Source of the DNA: Vibrio orientalis CIP 102891 = ATCC 33934
GTDB lineage: Bacteria > Pseudomonadota > Gammaproteobacteria > Enterobacterales > Vibrionaceae
Assembly (NCBI RefSeq): GCF_000176235.1
Contig: NZ_ACZV01000005.1
Span: 1,674,001-1,738,000 of the forward strand
DNA: 64,000 bases
Direction of reading: 5' to 3'
The stretch's first letter is position 1; each line of letters begins with the position of its first letter. The translations under genes and the position numbers were made by a program. This document shows, piece after piece, positions 32,586 through 42,024 of this stretch. The notes under the pieces were generated by a model. That model did not search any database. It had not been told where the DNA came from and worked only from the letters and a program-made list of their open reading frames with translations.

Positions 32586-34733
32586 ATGGAACACTTTGCC
32601 AAATTAGTTAGTGTGAGTTACACAGTCTCTCTCTTTAGAGCTTTCCAGCTCTGCTGCTACTGCTTGCTATTTATATCTTTCTCTGCTCATGCTTTGTTTG
32701 TTAGCCCACCTAAAGATCCTCTGCCTATCATTGAAGAGGTGTTCCCAAACCATACTTCTATTTCAGAGAAGCAAGGCGAACCATTACTACGCACTGTAAG
32801 CGGTGACGACGGCATCCTCGGCTATGCATTTGAAACCGATGACATCGCTCGAATACCTGCTTATTCCGGTGAACCAGTAAATATGCTGGTCGTCATCAAC
32901 CCTGAAGGAGAATATCTCGCTTCAAAAGTACTTGAACATCATGAGCCTATCATTTTGGCCGGAATTCCTGAAAGCAAACTTTGGGACTTTAGCGACCAAT
33001 ATGTTGGCCTTTCGGTTAAAGACCGAATCAAAGTCGGCGGAAAACCCGATCAAGGTTATGTGCCAATTGATGGTCTATCGGGTGCCACAGTAACCGTTAT
33101 GGTGATGAATGTCGCGATAACCAAAGCAGCGACCAAGGCGGCAGAATCCCTCGGTATCATCACGCCTTCAAACGATATAATTCAACCTATCTCGACCATT
33201 AAAACCGACATTTTTGAGCAGAAAAACTGGCTAGAACTGACTGGGGACGGTTCAATTCGCAAACTCTATCTTACCAATCAAGCTGTACAAGATGCGTTTA
33301 CTGATACGGCAGCTGAGAACGTCGATACCGTTGCCGCATCACAAAGCCAAGAAATGTTCTCCGAGATCTACTATGCCTTAGCGGATATCCCAACGATTGG
33401 CATCAACTTGTTTGGTGAATCAGAATATCAATGGTTACTGAAACAACTAAAGCCGGGCGAGCATCTCATTGCGGTATTTGGCAATGGTTACTCCTACAAG
33501 GGTTCAGGTTATGTTCGCGGCGGAATCTTCGACCGCTTACAAGTTCACCAAAATGACAACGAGGTTTCATTCAGGGATTTAGATCATACCCGTATTGGCG
33601 ACTTATACGCTGAGGGCTCTCCAAAATTCCACGAAATGTCAATGTTTAAAGTCCAAGCGCACCATGAATTTGATCCCGGCGCCAGTTGGCAAATAGAGCT
33701 GTTAGTACGTCGTCAGACTGGCCCTATCGATAGTGTATTCACCAGCTTTAAAGGTAGCTACGATGTGCTTGAACACTATGTGGATACTCCACCAGCTATT
33801 ATTCCACCAAAAGAGCTCAGCCTTACCGAGCAAGTTTGGCAAGAGAGTAAAGTCCAAGTCATCTTATTGCTCACTCTCATTAGTGTGCTGATCCTAATTC
33901 TTTTCTTCCAAGATATTTTGGTTAAGCACCCTACTTTCATGCACCGATTACGTCATGGTTTTTTGGTCATTACTGTAGTCTTTATTGGGTGGTCATGGGG
34001 AGGGCAACTCTCTGTCGTTAACGTGTTTACCTTTTTACAATCGCTGTTCAAAGGCTTCTCGTGGGATCTGTTCTTACTCGATCCTGTTATATTTATTCTT
34101 TGGTGTGCAGCAGCCGTCACTATGCTACTTTGGGGGCGAGCAGTCTATTGTGGCTGGCTATGTCCATTCGGTGCGCTTCAAGAGCTAATTAACCAAGTCG
34201 CACGCTACGCGAAAATTCCTCAGTTTGAACTGCCTTGGGCCGTACACGAAAGACTTTGGGCTATCAAATATTTAATCCTACTTGGCTTGTTCGCGATTTC
34301 TCTCGACTCTCTCGCATTAGCTGAGCAGTTCGCTGAAATAGAACCGTTTAAAACCACCTTCCTACTCAAGTTTGACCGCGAGTGGCCATTTGTCCTCTGG
34401 GCTGTGTTTCTGCTCAGCCTAAACCTATTTAACCGTAAAACTTTCTGCCGTTATCTCTGCCCACTAGGCGCGGCACTATCAGTATCCAATAGCGTTCGAT
34501 TATTTGATTGGCTTAAACGCCGCCCTGAATGTGGCTCTCCGTGCAAAATTTGCGCGAAAGAGTGTGAGATTCAAGCAATTCAACCTGATGGTGTAATCAA
34601 TATGCGTGAATGCCATTACTGCCTTGATTGCCAAATTACCTACTCCAACGATGGTAAGTGCCCACCATTGAAAAAAATGGCACGAAAAAAACGTAAACAA
34701 ATGGATTCTGAGATCCCAGTAACCCAATTGTAG
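32586..34733 (+). CDS. nosR: Nitrous oxide reductase accessory/regulatory protein NosR
   Basis: A membrane flavo-iron-sulfur protein (715 aa) needed for nosZ expression and for electron supply to NosZ. A signal segment lies at about residues 12-37. A periplasmic FMN-binding domain carries the flavinylation motif DGLSGATVT (about residue 165). Membrane helices start near residue 420. Two CxxxCP polyferredoxin motifs (CGWLCPFG, CRYLCPLG) and a C-terminal cysteine-rich ferredoxin-like region (CGSPCKICAKEC, CHYCLDC) follow. ATG 32586 is chosen over ATG 32574 because GGAG lies 6 bases upstream. It heads the nos operon behind the FNR-like box. Confidence 0.96.
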   Translation: MEHFAKLVSVSYTVSLFRAFQLCCYCLLFISFSAHALFVSPPKDPLPIIEEVFPNHTSISEKQGEPLLRTVSGDDGILGYAFETDDIARIPAYSGEPVNMLVVINPEGEYLASKVLEHHEPIILAGIPESKLWDFSDQYVGLSVKDRIKVGGKPDQGYVPIDGLSGATVTVMVMNVAITKAATKAAESLGIITPSNDIIQPISTIKTDIFEQKNWLELTGDGSIRKLYLTNQAVQDAFTDTAAENVDTVAASQSQEMFSEIYYALADIPTIGINLFGESEYQWLLKQLKPGEHLIAVFGNGYSYKGSGYVRGGIFDRLQVHQNDNEVSFRDLDHTRIGDLYAEGSPKFHEMSMFKVQAHHEFDPGASWQIELLVRRQTGPIDSVFTSFKGSYDVLEHYVDTPPAIIPPKELSLTEQVWQESKVQVILLLTLISVLILILFFQDILVKHPTFMHRLRHGFLVITVVFIGWSWGGQLSVVNVFTFLQSLFKGFSWDLFLLDPVIFILWCAAAVTMLLWGRAVYCGWLCPFGALQELINQVARYAKIPQFELPWAVHERLWAIKYLILLGLFAISLDSLALAEQFAEIEPFKTTFLLKFDREWPFVLWAVFLLSLNLFNRKTFCRYLCPLGAALSVSNSVRLFDWLKRRPECGSPCKICAKECEIQAIQPDGVINMRECHYCLDCQITYSNDGKCPPLKKMARKKRKQMDSEIPVTQL

Positions 34734-34816
34734 AAAAGCAATAACAGTGATTGGTGAGTAGCTGAGCATCGTTATTCACTATCAGTTTACCAATAACGTA
34801 AAACGGAGATTTACCC

Positions 34817-36709
34817 ATGAGCGATGATAAGAGTAAATATGATGACGACAACTTGCCAATCAACTCAGACCGACGAAAGTTTTTCGGTAAGAGTGCAGCC
34901 TTAGGCTTAGGAGTAGCAGCAGCTCCAATGACTGCTGCAATGTTTGCATCAATGGCTAAAGCTCAGGCCGAAGAAATCAAGAACAGCCCGTTTGTTCACC
35001 CTGGTGAACAAGACGAATACTATGGTTTTTGGAGTGGTGGTCACTCAGGTGAAGTCAGAATTTTAGGCATCCCATCCATGCGTGAATTAATGCGTATCCC
35101 TGTATTCAACACGTGTAGTGCTACTGGTTGGGGCATCACCAACGAAAGTAAACGCATTAAAGGAGACAGTGCCCATATCCTGTCTGGCGACTCTCACCAC
35201 CCGCACATGAGTATGACTGACGGTCGCTACAATGGTAAGTATGTATTCATCAACGACAAAGCCAACTCTCGTGTTGCACGTATTCGCTGTGACGTAATGA
35301 AAGTCGACAAGATGATTACCATCCCTAATGTTCAAGCAATTCACGGTTTACGCGTCCAAAAAGTGCCAGAAACCAAATACGTCATTTGTAATAGTGAATT
35401 TGAAGTGCCAATGACAAACGATGGCAAAGCGAACCTTGAAGACGTCAGTACCTACCGCTCACTGTTTAACGTGATTGATGCCGAAAAAATGGAAGTCGCT
35501 TTCCAAGTCATGGTCGATGGTAATCTAGATAATACCGACGCGGACTACGACGGAAAATACTTCGCATCAACCTGTTATAACTCTGAAATGGGTATGAACT
35601 TGGGAGAGATGATCACCGCAGAACGTGATCATGTCGTCGTGTTCAATTTAGCTCGCTGTGAAGCCGCCTTGAAAGCTGGAAAATTCAAAACTTACAATGG
35701 TAACGATGTTCCAGTACTTGATGGTCGTAAAGGCTCAGACCTTACTCGCTATATCCCTGTACCAAAATCGCCACACGGTATGAACACGTCGCCTGACGGC
35801 AAATACTTCATGGCTAACGGCAAGCTTTCTCCAACCGTTTCTATCATCTCTATCGCTAAGCTTGACGAACTCTTTGCAGACAAAATTAAACCTCGTGACA
35901 CCATCGTGGGTGAGCCAGAATTAGGCTTAGGTCCACTGCATACCGCCTTCGACCAGAATGGCTTTGCTTACACCACCTTGTTCCTCGATAGCCAAGTAGC
36001 GAAGTGGAACATTGAAGAAGCGATTCGCGCTTATAACGGCGAAAAAGTGAATTACATTCGCCAGAAAATCGATGTGCACTATCAACCAGGCCACAACAGT
36101 ACATCAAGTGGCGAAACCCGTGACGCCGATGGCAAATGGTTGGTATCTCTGTGTAAGTTCTCCAAAGACCGTTTCTTACCTGTCGGTCCATTGAAAGCTG
36201 AAAATGATCAGCTAATCGATATCTCAGGTGACGAAATGAAACTGGTTCATGATGGCCCTACTTTTGCCGAACCTCATGATGGCACCATCATTCACCGCAG
36301 CAAAGTCAAACCTAACAAGATTTGGGACCGTAATGATCCGATCTTCGCCGAAACAGTTGAAATGGCCAAAAAAGATGGTGTCGACGTTATGACGCAGAAT
36401 AAAGTCATTCGTGATGGCAACAAGGTTCGTGTTTACATGACTTCCATTGCTCCGACTTTTGGAATGAACGAGTTCAAAGTGAAACTTGGTGATGAAGTCA
36501 CCATTGTCGTGACTAACTTAGATCTCATTGAGGATGTTACCCACGGTTTCTGTATGACCAACCACGGCGTACAGATGGAAATCAGCCCTCAACAAACCGC
36601 GTCGGTAACTTTCATCGCCGATAAACCAGGGGTTCAGTGGTACTACTGTAACTGGTTCTGCCATGCGCTCCATATGGAAATGCGCGGACGAATGCTGGTA
36701 GAAGCGTAA
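34817..36709 (+). CDS. nosZ: Nitrous oxide reductase NosZ (TAT-exported)
   Basis: The periplasmic copper enzyme (630 aa) that reduces N2O to N2. A twin-arginine signal (DRRKFFGKSA, about residues 19-28) exports the folded protein, which marks the TAT-dependent clade I type. The beta-propeller carrying the CuZ-site histidines follows (for example FNTCSATGWG, SGDSHHPHMS, KSPHGMNTSPDG, VHDGPTFAEPHD). The C-terminal cupredoxin domain has the CuA ligands: His in DVTHGFCMTNHG and the pair of Cys with His and Met in CNWFCHALHMEM. It is 83 bp downstream of nosR. A strong hairpin follows the stop and may protect this part of the message. Confidence 0.98.
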   Translation: MSDDKSKYDDDNLPINSDRRKFFGKSAALGLGVAAAPMTAAMFASMAKAQAEEIKNSPFVHPGEQDEYYGFWSGGHSGEVRILGIPSMRELMRIPVFNTCSATGWGITNESKRIKGDSAHILSGDSHHPHMSMTDGRYNGKYVFINDKANSRVARIRCDVMKVDKMITIPNVQAIHGLRVQKVPETKYVICNSEFEVPMTNDGKANLEDVSTYRSLFNVIDAEKMEVAFQVMVDGNLDNTDADYDGKYFASTCYNSEMGMNLGEMITAERDHVVVFNLARCEAALKAGKFKTYNGNDVPVLDGRKGSDLTRYIPVPKSPHGMNTSPDGKYFMANGKLSPTVSIISIAKLDELFADKIKPRDTIVGEPELGLGPLHTAFDQNGFAYTTLFLDSQVAKWNIEEAIRAYNGEKVNYIRQKIDVHYQPGHNSTSSGETRDADGKWLVSLCKFSKDRFLPVGPLKAENDQLIDISGDEMKLVHDGPTFAEPHDGTIIHRSKVKPNKIWDRNDPIFAETVEMAKKDGVDVMTQNKVIRDGNKVRVYMTSIAPTFGMNEFKVKLGDEVTIVVTNLDLIEDVTHGFCMTNHGVQMEISPQQTASVTFIADKPGVQWYYCNWFCHALHMEMRGRMLVEA

Positions 36710-36717
36710 CCTCAACG

Positions 36718-36745
36718 CCTTGTCTCCACCTCCGTGGAGGCAAGG
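36718..36745 (+). other. Intercistronic hairpin between nosZ and nosD
   Basis: CCTTGTCTCCAC pairs with GTGGAGGCAAGG (one T-G pair) around a four-base loop. No T-run follows, so it is unlikely to be a full terminator. A role in mRNA stabilisation or in lowering expression of the downstream genes relative to nosZ is plausible. Confidence 0.65.
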
Positions 36746-36778
36746 TTCACAAGGGGAACGTTAATAAGGGGACTCTAT

Positions 36779-38143
36779 TTGAAAGTAATCCATTGGTTTT
36801 GGCTGCTCATTACTTACCTGCTTGCTCTACCTGCCCTTAGTGCAGACATTAGAGTAACGATTGAGGACGATCTGCAAAGTGTGCTCGATACACGTCAAGA
36901 AGGGGATGTTGTCACACTGTTAGATGGGCACTATGTGGGCAGCTTCGTCATAGAACATGGCATCACCCTAAATGGTTCACCAAAGACAGTGATCGATGCA
37001 CAAGGAAGTGGTAATGCCTTAACTCTCCTCGCTTCCAACATCACTATAGATGGTCTCACCATCCTTAATTGGGGTGACGATTTAACGGAGCAAAATGCTG
37101 GCATCTATAGCGATACTGCGATTACACATCTAATCATCCGCAACAACGATTTACGTGGTAATGGGTTCGGTATTTGGACCCAGCGCGCACAACATATCTT
37201 AATCGAGAACAATACCATTCAAGGCAATACTGAACTGCGCTCGGCGGATCGCGGCAACGGTATTCAACTGTCAGGTGTCAAACATGCTCAGGTCATTGGT
37301 AACCAAGTCAGTCAAACTCGAGATGGCTTATACATTATCTCCAGCACTGAAAGCGAACTAAGAGGCAATACCATGCACGATCTGCGTTATGGGGTTCACT
37401 ACATGTACTCTCATAATAATCAGGTCATTGATAACCTTGCCTATGACACGCGCGCAGGGTATGCCTTGATGAGCTCCAAACAACTGATAATAAAGGGAAA
37501 TCAAAGCTTAGATAGTGAAGACTACGGCATCTTGATGAACTTTATTACCTACTCAGAGATCAGCCACAACATACTAAAAAATATTTGGACCAAACCAGAG
37601 AACAAGGTCATAGGTCGTGAAGGAAAAGGTATTTTCGTCTACAACTCAAGCTATAACACCCTGAGCTACAACACCATCAATACCGCTGAAATCGGCATTC
37701 ATCTCACTGCCGGGTCTGAAAACGGTAAGATTTTTGGCAACAACTTTATTAATAACCCAACCCAGGTCAAATACGTATCAACCAGAGAGCAAGAGTGGAG
37801 CCAACATGGTATCGGAAATTACTGGAGTAATTATCTTGGTTGGGATCTCGACAATGACAGTGTCGGTGATACTCCATTTGAGCCCAATGACGGCATCGAC
37901 AAGCTAGTGTGGCAATACCCTGAGTCAAAAGTCTTACTCGATAGCCCAGCCGTTCTAATGCTACGTTGGATTCAAAAACAATTCCCTGTGTTAAAACCAG
38001 CAGGTGTTAAGGACTCCTATCCATTAATGTCGCCACATAAAGAGACGCAAGAACAGTTAAATAGTAACAATCAAACGACTTGTTATCGTCACTCATCACT
38101 TAACTCGACACAGTCGTCCTGCTCATATCGCGAGGAAAGCTAA
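36779..38143 (+). CDS. nosD: Copper-site maturation protein NosD
   Basis: A periplasmic right-handed beta-helix protein (454 aa) required with NosF and NosY to assemble the CuZ sulfide centre of NosZ. A signal peptide (ending about ALSA-D) is followed by tandem parallel-beta-helix repeats, recognisable as recurring N-x-I/L-x-x-N-x-I motifs, and the conserved terminal GIGNYWSNYLGWDLDNDSVGD. The longest frame begins with GTG 36734, inside the hairpin. TTG 36779 is chosen because AAGGGGA lies 6 bases upstream and the signal peptide then begins correctly. The last 30 residues are rich in Ser, Thr and Gln and look non-conserved. Confidence 0.94.
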   Translation: MKVIHWFWLLITYLLALPALSADIRVTIEDDLQSVLDTRQEGDVVTLLDGHYVGSFVIEHGITLNGSPKTVIDAQGSGNALTLLASNITIDGLTILNWGDDLTEQNAGIYSDTAITHLIIRNNDLRGNGFGIWTQRAQHILIENNTIQGNTELRSADRGNGIQLSGVKHAQVIGNQVSQTRDGLYIISSTESELRGNTMHDLRYGVHYMYSHNNQVIDNLAYDTRAGYALMSSKQLIIKGNQSLDSEDYGILMNFITYSEISHNILKNIWTKPENKVIGREGKGIFVYNSSYNTLSYNTINTAEIGIHLTAGSENGKIFGNNFINNPTQVKYVSTREQEWSQHGIGNYWSNYLGWDLDNDSVGDTPFEPNDGIDKLVWQYPESKVLLDSPAVLMLRWIQKQFPVLKPAGVKDSYPLMSPHKETQEQLNSNNQTTCYRHSSLNSTQSSCSYREES

Positions 38144-38145
38144 TC

Positions 38146-39057
38146 ATGAGCCAAGCCATTGTTAAACTCGACAACGTATCCAAGCAATATAAGCAGTTAC
38201 TAGCATTAAATCAGGTTAATCTAACCTTAAATTCGGGTGAAGCACTAGGCCTATTTGGTCACAACGGTGCTGGTAAAACCACTATGATGAAAGTCATTCT
38301 TGGCATCATCGATATCACAAGTGGCAGCGCTCGCGTTTTCAATACCGACCCCTTTTCAAAACAAGCATGGCATAGCCGTAAGTCGATTGGTTACTTACCA
38401 GAGAATGTATCATTCTACGATCAACTGACTGGCTTAGAGGTACTCACTTATTTTTCTCGTCTTAAATCCGCCCCTAAAGGTCAGATACAATCTCTGCTCA
38501 GTGATGTGGGATTAAATGATGCGAAAAATCGTCAAGTTAAGCACTACTCAAAGGGCATGCGTCAACGACTAGGCTTAGCGCAAGCGTTCCTCGGTGAACC
38601 CAAACTATTGTTGCTCGATGAACCCACCGTTGGACTGGATCCCATTGCTACTCAAGATTTTTACGCAAGCGTTGATCAACTCAAAAATAAAGGCGCAAGT
38701 GTCCTACTGTGCTCACACGTTTTACCAGGAGTAGAAAAACACATCGATAGAGCAATGATTCTATCAAAAGGAACCACCATTGCTGCCGGAACTCTTGAGG
38801 CATTAAGACAGCAGGCAAAACTCCCTGTCGTGATAAAGACCCATGGTTTAAACGGAGCCCTTGCCGCGAACAGCAAGCTACAAGGCTTTATGACGTCACC
38901 TGACAGTTTACATATCCCAGAATCACAAAAACTGGATGTGGTCAAAGAGCTAGTCGGTTACGACACACTACAAGACCTGCAGGTCACCCCCGCGACACTA
39001 GAGCAAATCTATCAACACTTTCTCACTCAATCACCCGTCACTTACGAGGAGGAATAG
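38146..39057 (+). CDS. nosF: ABC transporter ATP-binding protein NosF
   Basis: The ATPase of the NosFY transporter (303 aa) that works with NosD to deliver a sulfur-containing species for CuZ assembly. The Walker A motif is GHNGAGKTT (about residues 39-47), the signature YSKGMRQRLGLAQAFLG, Walker B LLLLDEPTVGLDP, and the switch histidine CSHVLPGVEKH. The C-terminal 80 residues are a family-specific extension. It starts two bases after the nosD stop, and nosY starts two bases after its own stop. Confidence 0.96.
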   Translation: MSQAIVKLDNVSKQYKQLLALNQVNLTLNSGEALGLFGHNGAGKTTMMKVILGIIDITSGSARVFNTDPFSKQAWHSRKSIGYLPENVSFYDQLTGLEVLTYFSRLKSAPKGQIQSLLSDVGLNDAKNRQVKHYSKGMRQRLGLAQAFLGEPKLLLLDEPTVGLDPIATQDFYASVDQLKNKGASVLLCSHVLPGVEKHIDRAMILSKGTTIAAGTLEALRQQAKLPVVIKTHGLNGALAANSKLQGFMTSPDSLHIPESQKLDVVKELVGYDTLQDLQVTPATLEQIYQHFLTQSPVTYEEE

Positions 39058-39059
39058 CA

Positions 39060-39878
39060 ATGAACCCTATTATTGCGGTAGGCATTAAAGAGTTCCAAGA
39101 CGGTTTGCGCAATCGCTGGTTGATCTCAATAACCCTGATTTTCTCAGTGATGGCGATAGGCTTAAGCTATTACGGTAGTGCTGCCTCAGGACAATTAAGT
39201 GCACCCTCACTATCCACCACGATAGCCAGTTTATCGAGCTTGTCAGTGTTTATTATTCCGCTGATTGCCCTGCTGCTCTGCTATGACAGCTTTGTTGGCG
39301 AGCAAGAGTCTGGCACCTTACTCCTGCTGATGACCTATCCGATCAGCCATTCTCAGTTGCTACTCGGAAAGTTTATCGGCCAAGGCAGTATTATTTCGCT
39401 GGCCACCATCATTGGCTTTGGTAGCGCAGGTTTGCTCCTTAGCGCCACCAGCTCTGCAAGCGCCATCTTTAGCTCTTTTGCACTTTTCATCACCACTTCA
39501 ATCCTACTTGGCCTCGCATTTATCAGCTTGGCGTATTTAATTAGCTTACTCGCGAGCGAGAAGTCAAAAGCAGCGGGGGCAGCTCTGCTCATCTGGTTAT
39601 TTTTTGTTTTGGTGTTTGATCTGACCTTACTGGCACTGTTGGTCGGTATGGATGATGGTCTATCACAACACAGCTTGGTACAAGTGATGATGTTCAATCC
39701 CGCCGATCTATTCCGACTGATTAACCTTTCAGCTTTAAACACAAGCGATGTCAGTGGCGTCCTCGCAGTGGCGATTAACAGCAGCTATTCAACGACGACT
39801 TTGCTGCTAACCATGTTAGCTTGGATCATTGCTCCTTTAGTCGCCGCGATGATCATCTTTAGACACAAAAAACTATAA
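39060..39878 (+). CDS. nosY: ABC transporter permease NosY
   Basis: The membrane partner of NosF (272 aa) with six predicted helices, of the ABC-2 permease type. The opening NPIIAVGIKEFQDGLRNRWL and the EQESGTLLLLMTYPISHSQLLLGKF loop are typical of the ABC-2/NosY family. It ends on the first base of a possible nosL ATG, implying coupling. Confidence 0.95.
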   Translation: MNPIIAVGIKEFQDGLRNRWLISITLIFSVMAIGLSYYGSAASGQLSAPSLSTTIASLSSLSVFIIPLIALLLCYDSFVGEQESGTLLLLMTYPISHSQLLLGKFIGQGSIISLATIIGFGSAGLLLSATSSASAIFSSFALFITTSILLGLAFISLAYLISLLASEKSKAAGAALLIWLFFVLVFDLTLLALLVGMDDGLSQHSLVQVMMFNPADLFRLINLSALNTSDVSGVLAVAINSSYSTTTLLLTMLAWIIAPLVAAMIIFRHKKL

Positions 39879-39889
39879 TGAGGCATTCC

Positions 39890-40390
39890 ATGATGTTAAA
39901 ACGACTAGCCAAAGTCAGCTTAGTACTACTGCTCCCAGCGATGTTGATAGGTTGCAGTGAAGATCCTCAAGAAACCATGCTACGTGAGGCAGTTGCGATT
40001 GAAAAAGCAGATGAGTGTCATCTATGTGGCATGATCATCAGTAACTTCCCTGGACCTAAAGGTGAGTCATTTCAGCAAGGCAAAGAAAGCGTTAATAAAT
40101 TTTGTTCGACAAAAGACCTATTTGCTTTTCTGTTACAACCAGAGAATACACGTTTAGCACGTGAGGTGTATGTTCATGATATGAGCAAAAGCCCGTGGGA
40201 ACATGCAGATGACCAATATTTTATAGACGCTAAATCAGCTTGGTATGTGGTGGGCTCTAATCAAAAAGGGGCGATGGGAAGTACGCTTGCAAGTTTCAGC
40301 CAACAAAAGGATGCAAGTGCATTTAGTGCGAAGTTTGGTGGTGATGTTTATTCGTACGACCAAATTACAATCGAGCTAATTATGCAATAG
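39890..40390 (+). CDS. nosL: Copper chaperone lipoprotein NosL
   Basis: An outer-membrane-type lipoprotein (166 aa) that supplies Cu(I) to apo-NosZ. The lipobox is MLIGC (about residue 22), and the copper-binding motif DECHLCGMII follows near residue 45, with a second conserved FCSTKDLF segment. ATG 39878 overlaps the nosY stop. ATG 39890 has GAGG 6 bases upstream and gives a better lipoprotein signal, so it is used here. It is the last gene of the operon and is followed by a terminator. Confidence 0.95.
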   Translation: MMLKRLAKVSLVLLLPAMLIGCSEDPQETMLREAVAIEKADECHLCGMIISNFPGPKGESFQQGKESVNKFCSTKDLFAFLLQPENTRLAREVYVHDMSKSPWEHADDQYFIDAKSAWYVVGSNQKGAMGSTLASFSQQKDASAFSAKFGGDVYSYDQITIELIMQ

Positions 40391-40420
40391 TTACACGCTA
40401 AGCGATAAATCTAAGCCATT

Positions 40421-40452
40421 AAAAAACCGATAGGCTGCTCCATCGGTTTTTT
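40421..40452. terminator. Terminator after nosL
   Basis: AAAAAACCGAT and ATCGGTTTTTT pair around a ten-base loop between nosL (+) and the DUF2066 gene (-); both arms end in A/T tracts, so it can serve both strands. Confidence 0.85.
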
Positions 40453-40491
40453 AATTATCAAAGCTGGTGTGACTTAATCAAAAGCACAATA

Positions 40492-41760
40492 TTATTGAAC
40501 GGCAGGTTCCGCTTCATTTTCTGTCACATCTGGAGTAATAACAATTTCCCCTTCGATGGCTGGCGCAACATACACATACGGTTTGCCTTGCCATTCATAA
40601 ACTAAGATTTGCTCAGCTGGAACTAATGGTGCCGTCGGAGTGTTTGCTGACTCTAATGGCGTAGACTCATCTGTTGGCTGTGCATTTGATTCTACTGCGC
40701 CTTGAGCAGACTCTGGCGTCACTTCAAGTGTTGGTTCCGTTGGCTCAGGAATCGCGACCACTGGCGTTTCAACAACACTTTCAAGCTGTTTAATTGGGCC
40801 CGCGCGTAACACTTCTTGCTTAAATTCTTCAGGCGAAGAGAGCAAGTGCACGTTAAAGGTCACTTGGTTACCTTGAATCTTCAGAATATCGATAGAAGCA
40901 ACTGAGCTCAGTTTCTTGAGCTTATTCTCCAAAGTAAAGAAGCCAACCGCGTCACTCAATTCGGTAAAGCGAACCTTGATAGCCTCAGATGATTCATTGG
41001 CAACAACAACTGCGTTTTTCTTCGCGTAGTAGTCACTAAGTTGGTTGACCATCTTAACCGCTGCATCTTCGCCATTGTTTGAGCCTGATAACGGTGCTTG
41101 GCGAGTCACGCCAATCGTCGCTGGTTTTTGATCGTAAAGCGTCCAACGCAATGTATTACCTTGCGCTTTTACCACCAGTACCGCATCGACAAGATAGCGC
41201 TGGCTAGCTTCTCCGACAGGTTGGACGAAACCGCCCCATAAATCGGAAACCGCTACGCCGGTAATATCATCGAAATCACCGACTGGCACAGTCAACGGTA
41301 GTCCTCGCTTGTCAGCCTGACCTTTAAGCTGCTCAAGCACTGCCGAAGGTGAGTGCTCCCAGATGATATTTCTGTCTGTTTGTTCTTCAACCAACCAAAC
41401 AAGAATATTTGCACGAGCAGCAGGCCATACTGGAAGCTGAGCTTGGCTCAGAAGAGAACGAATATGCGGCGCACTGAAGCCCATTCTCAAGGTTTGAGCT
41501 TCACCCATCTGACCATAACTGAGCTGGGCAAGGTATTGACTACTCTGGTTTAAGGCTTTTTTTACCACTTCATTGGTTACTGCATTACGGTCACCTGAAG
41601 CTCGAACAATTACTTCTTTCATACCCTCGATTCGTGCTTGTGCATCGGCATTTTTTGCCGCTTGATCTAGCACTACTTCTGAACGGTACAAATCTACATT
41701 GGTCAAAGCCATAGCAGGTAATGTAACCAGCCCTAAAACCAACAAAGCTAAATGGCGCAT
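40492..41760 (-). CDS. DUF2066 exported protein
   Basis: A protein of 422 aa with a cleavable signal peptide (about residues 1-18, ending AMA-L), recognised as the DUF2066 family. The conserved N-terminal part includes VDLYRSEVVLD, GMKEVIVRASGDRNAVTNE and LVEEQTDRNIIW. The C-terminal 110 residues are rich in Pro, Glu and Thr and look unstructured. No catalytic motif is visible, and the function is unknown. It is monocistronic and divergent from uraA. Confidence 0.85.
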   Translation of the reverse strand: MRHLALLVLGLVTLPAMALTNVDLYRSEVVLDQAAKNADAQARIEGMKEVIVRASGDRNAVTNEVVKKALNQSSQYLAQLSYGQMGEAQTLRMGFSAPHIRSLLSQAQLPVWPAARANILVWLVEEQTDRNIIWEHSPSAVLEQLKGQADKRGLPLTVPVGDFDDITGVAVSDLWGGFVQPVGEASQRYLVDAVLVVKAQGNTLRWTLYDQKPATIGVTRQAPLSGSNNGEDAAVKMVNQLSDYYAKKNAVVVANESSEAIKVRFTELSDAVGFFTLENKLKKLSSVASIDILKIQGNQVTFNVHLLSSPEEFKQEVLRAGPIKQLESVVETPVVAIPEPTEPTLEVTPESAQGAVESNAQPTDESTPLESANTPTAPLVPAEQILVYEWQGKPYVYVAPAIEGEIVITPDVTENEAEPAVQ

Positions 41761-41923
41761 ACTTTTCCTAACATCAATTTACTACTCGTTAAACGCTGAT
41801 GATAAGCAACTATCGCCAACGGGGCAACTAAAGGTCTACTCCACTACCGAAAATCTAAGCCAACCTCGTTAACTCATTGGGCAGTTCTATCGATTAATCA
41901 CCAAATATTTGATCCAGTTCGAA

Positions 41924-41939
41924 TTGCAATCGTTTGGCA
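41924..41939. promoter_or_regulatory. PurR-like box upstream of uraA
   Basis: TTGCAATCGTTTGGCA keeps the PurR core GCAA-N-CG-N-TT but differs from the consensus at the outer positions (three mismatches in ANGCAANCGNTTNCNT). It lies about 85 bases before the chosen uraA ATG, close to the likely promoter. Confidence 0.45.
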
Positions 41940-42024
41940 CAATGATAAAATCCCGCGAATTTTATTTTTGCCAAGCAGATGACCAATGTCTGTTTTCACT
42001 CCAGCCATAGAAAGGAATAACAAT

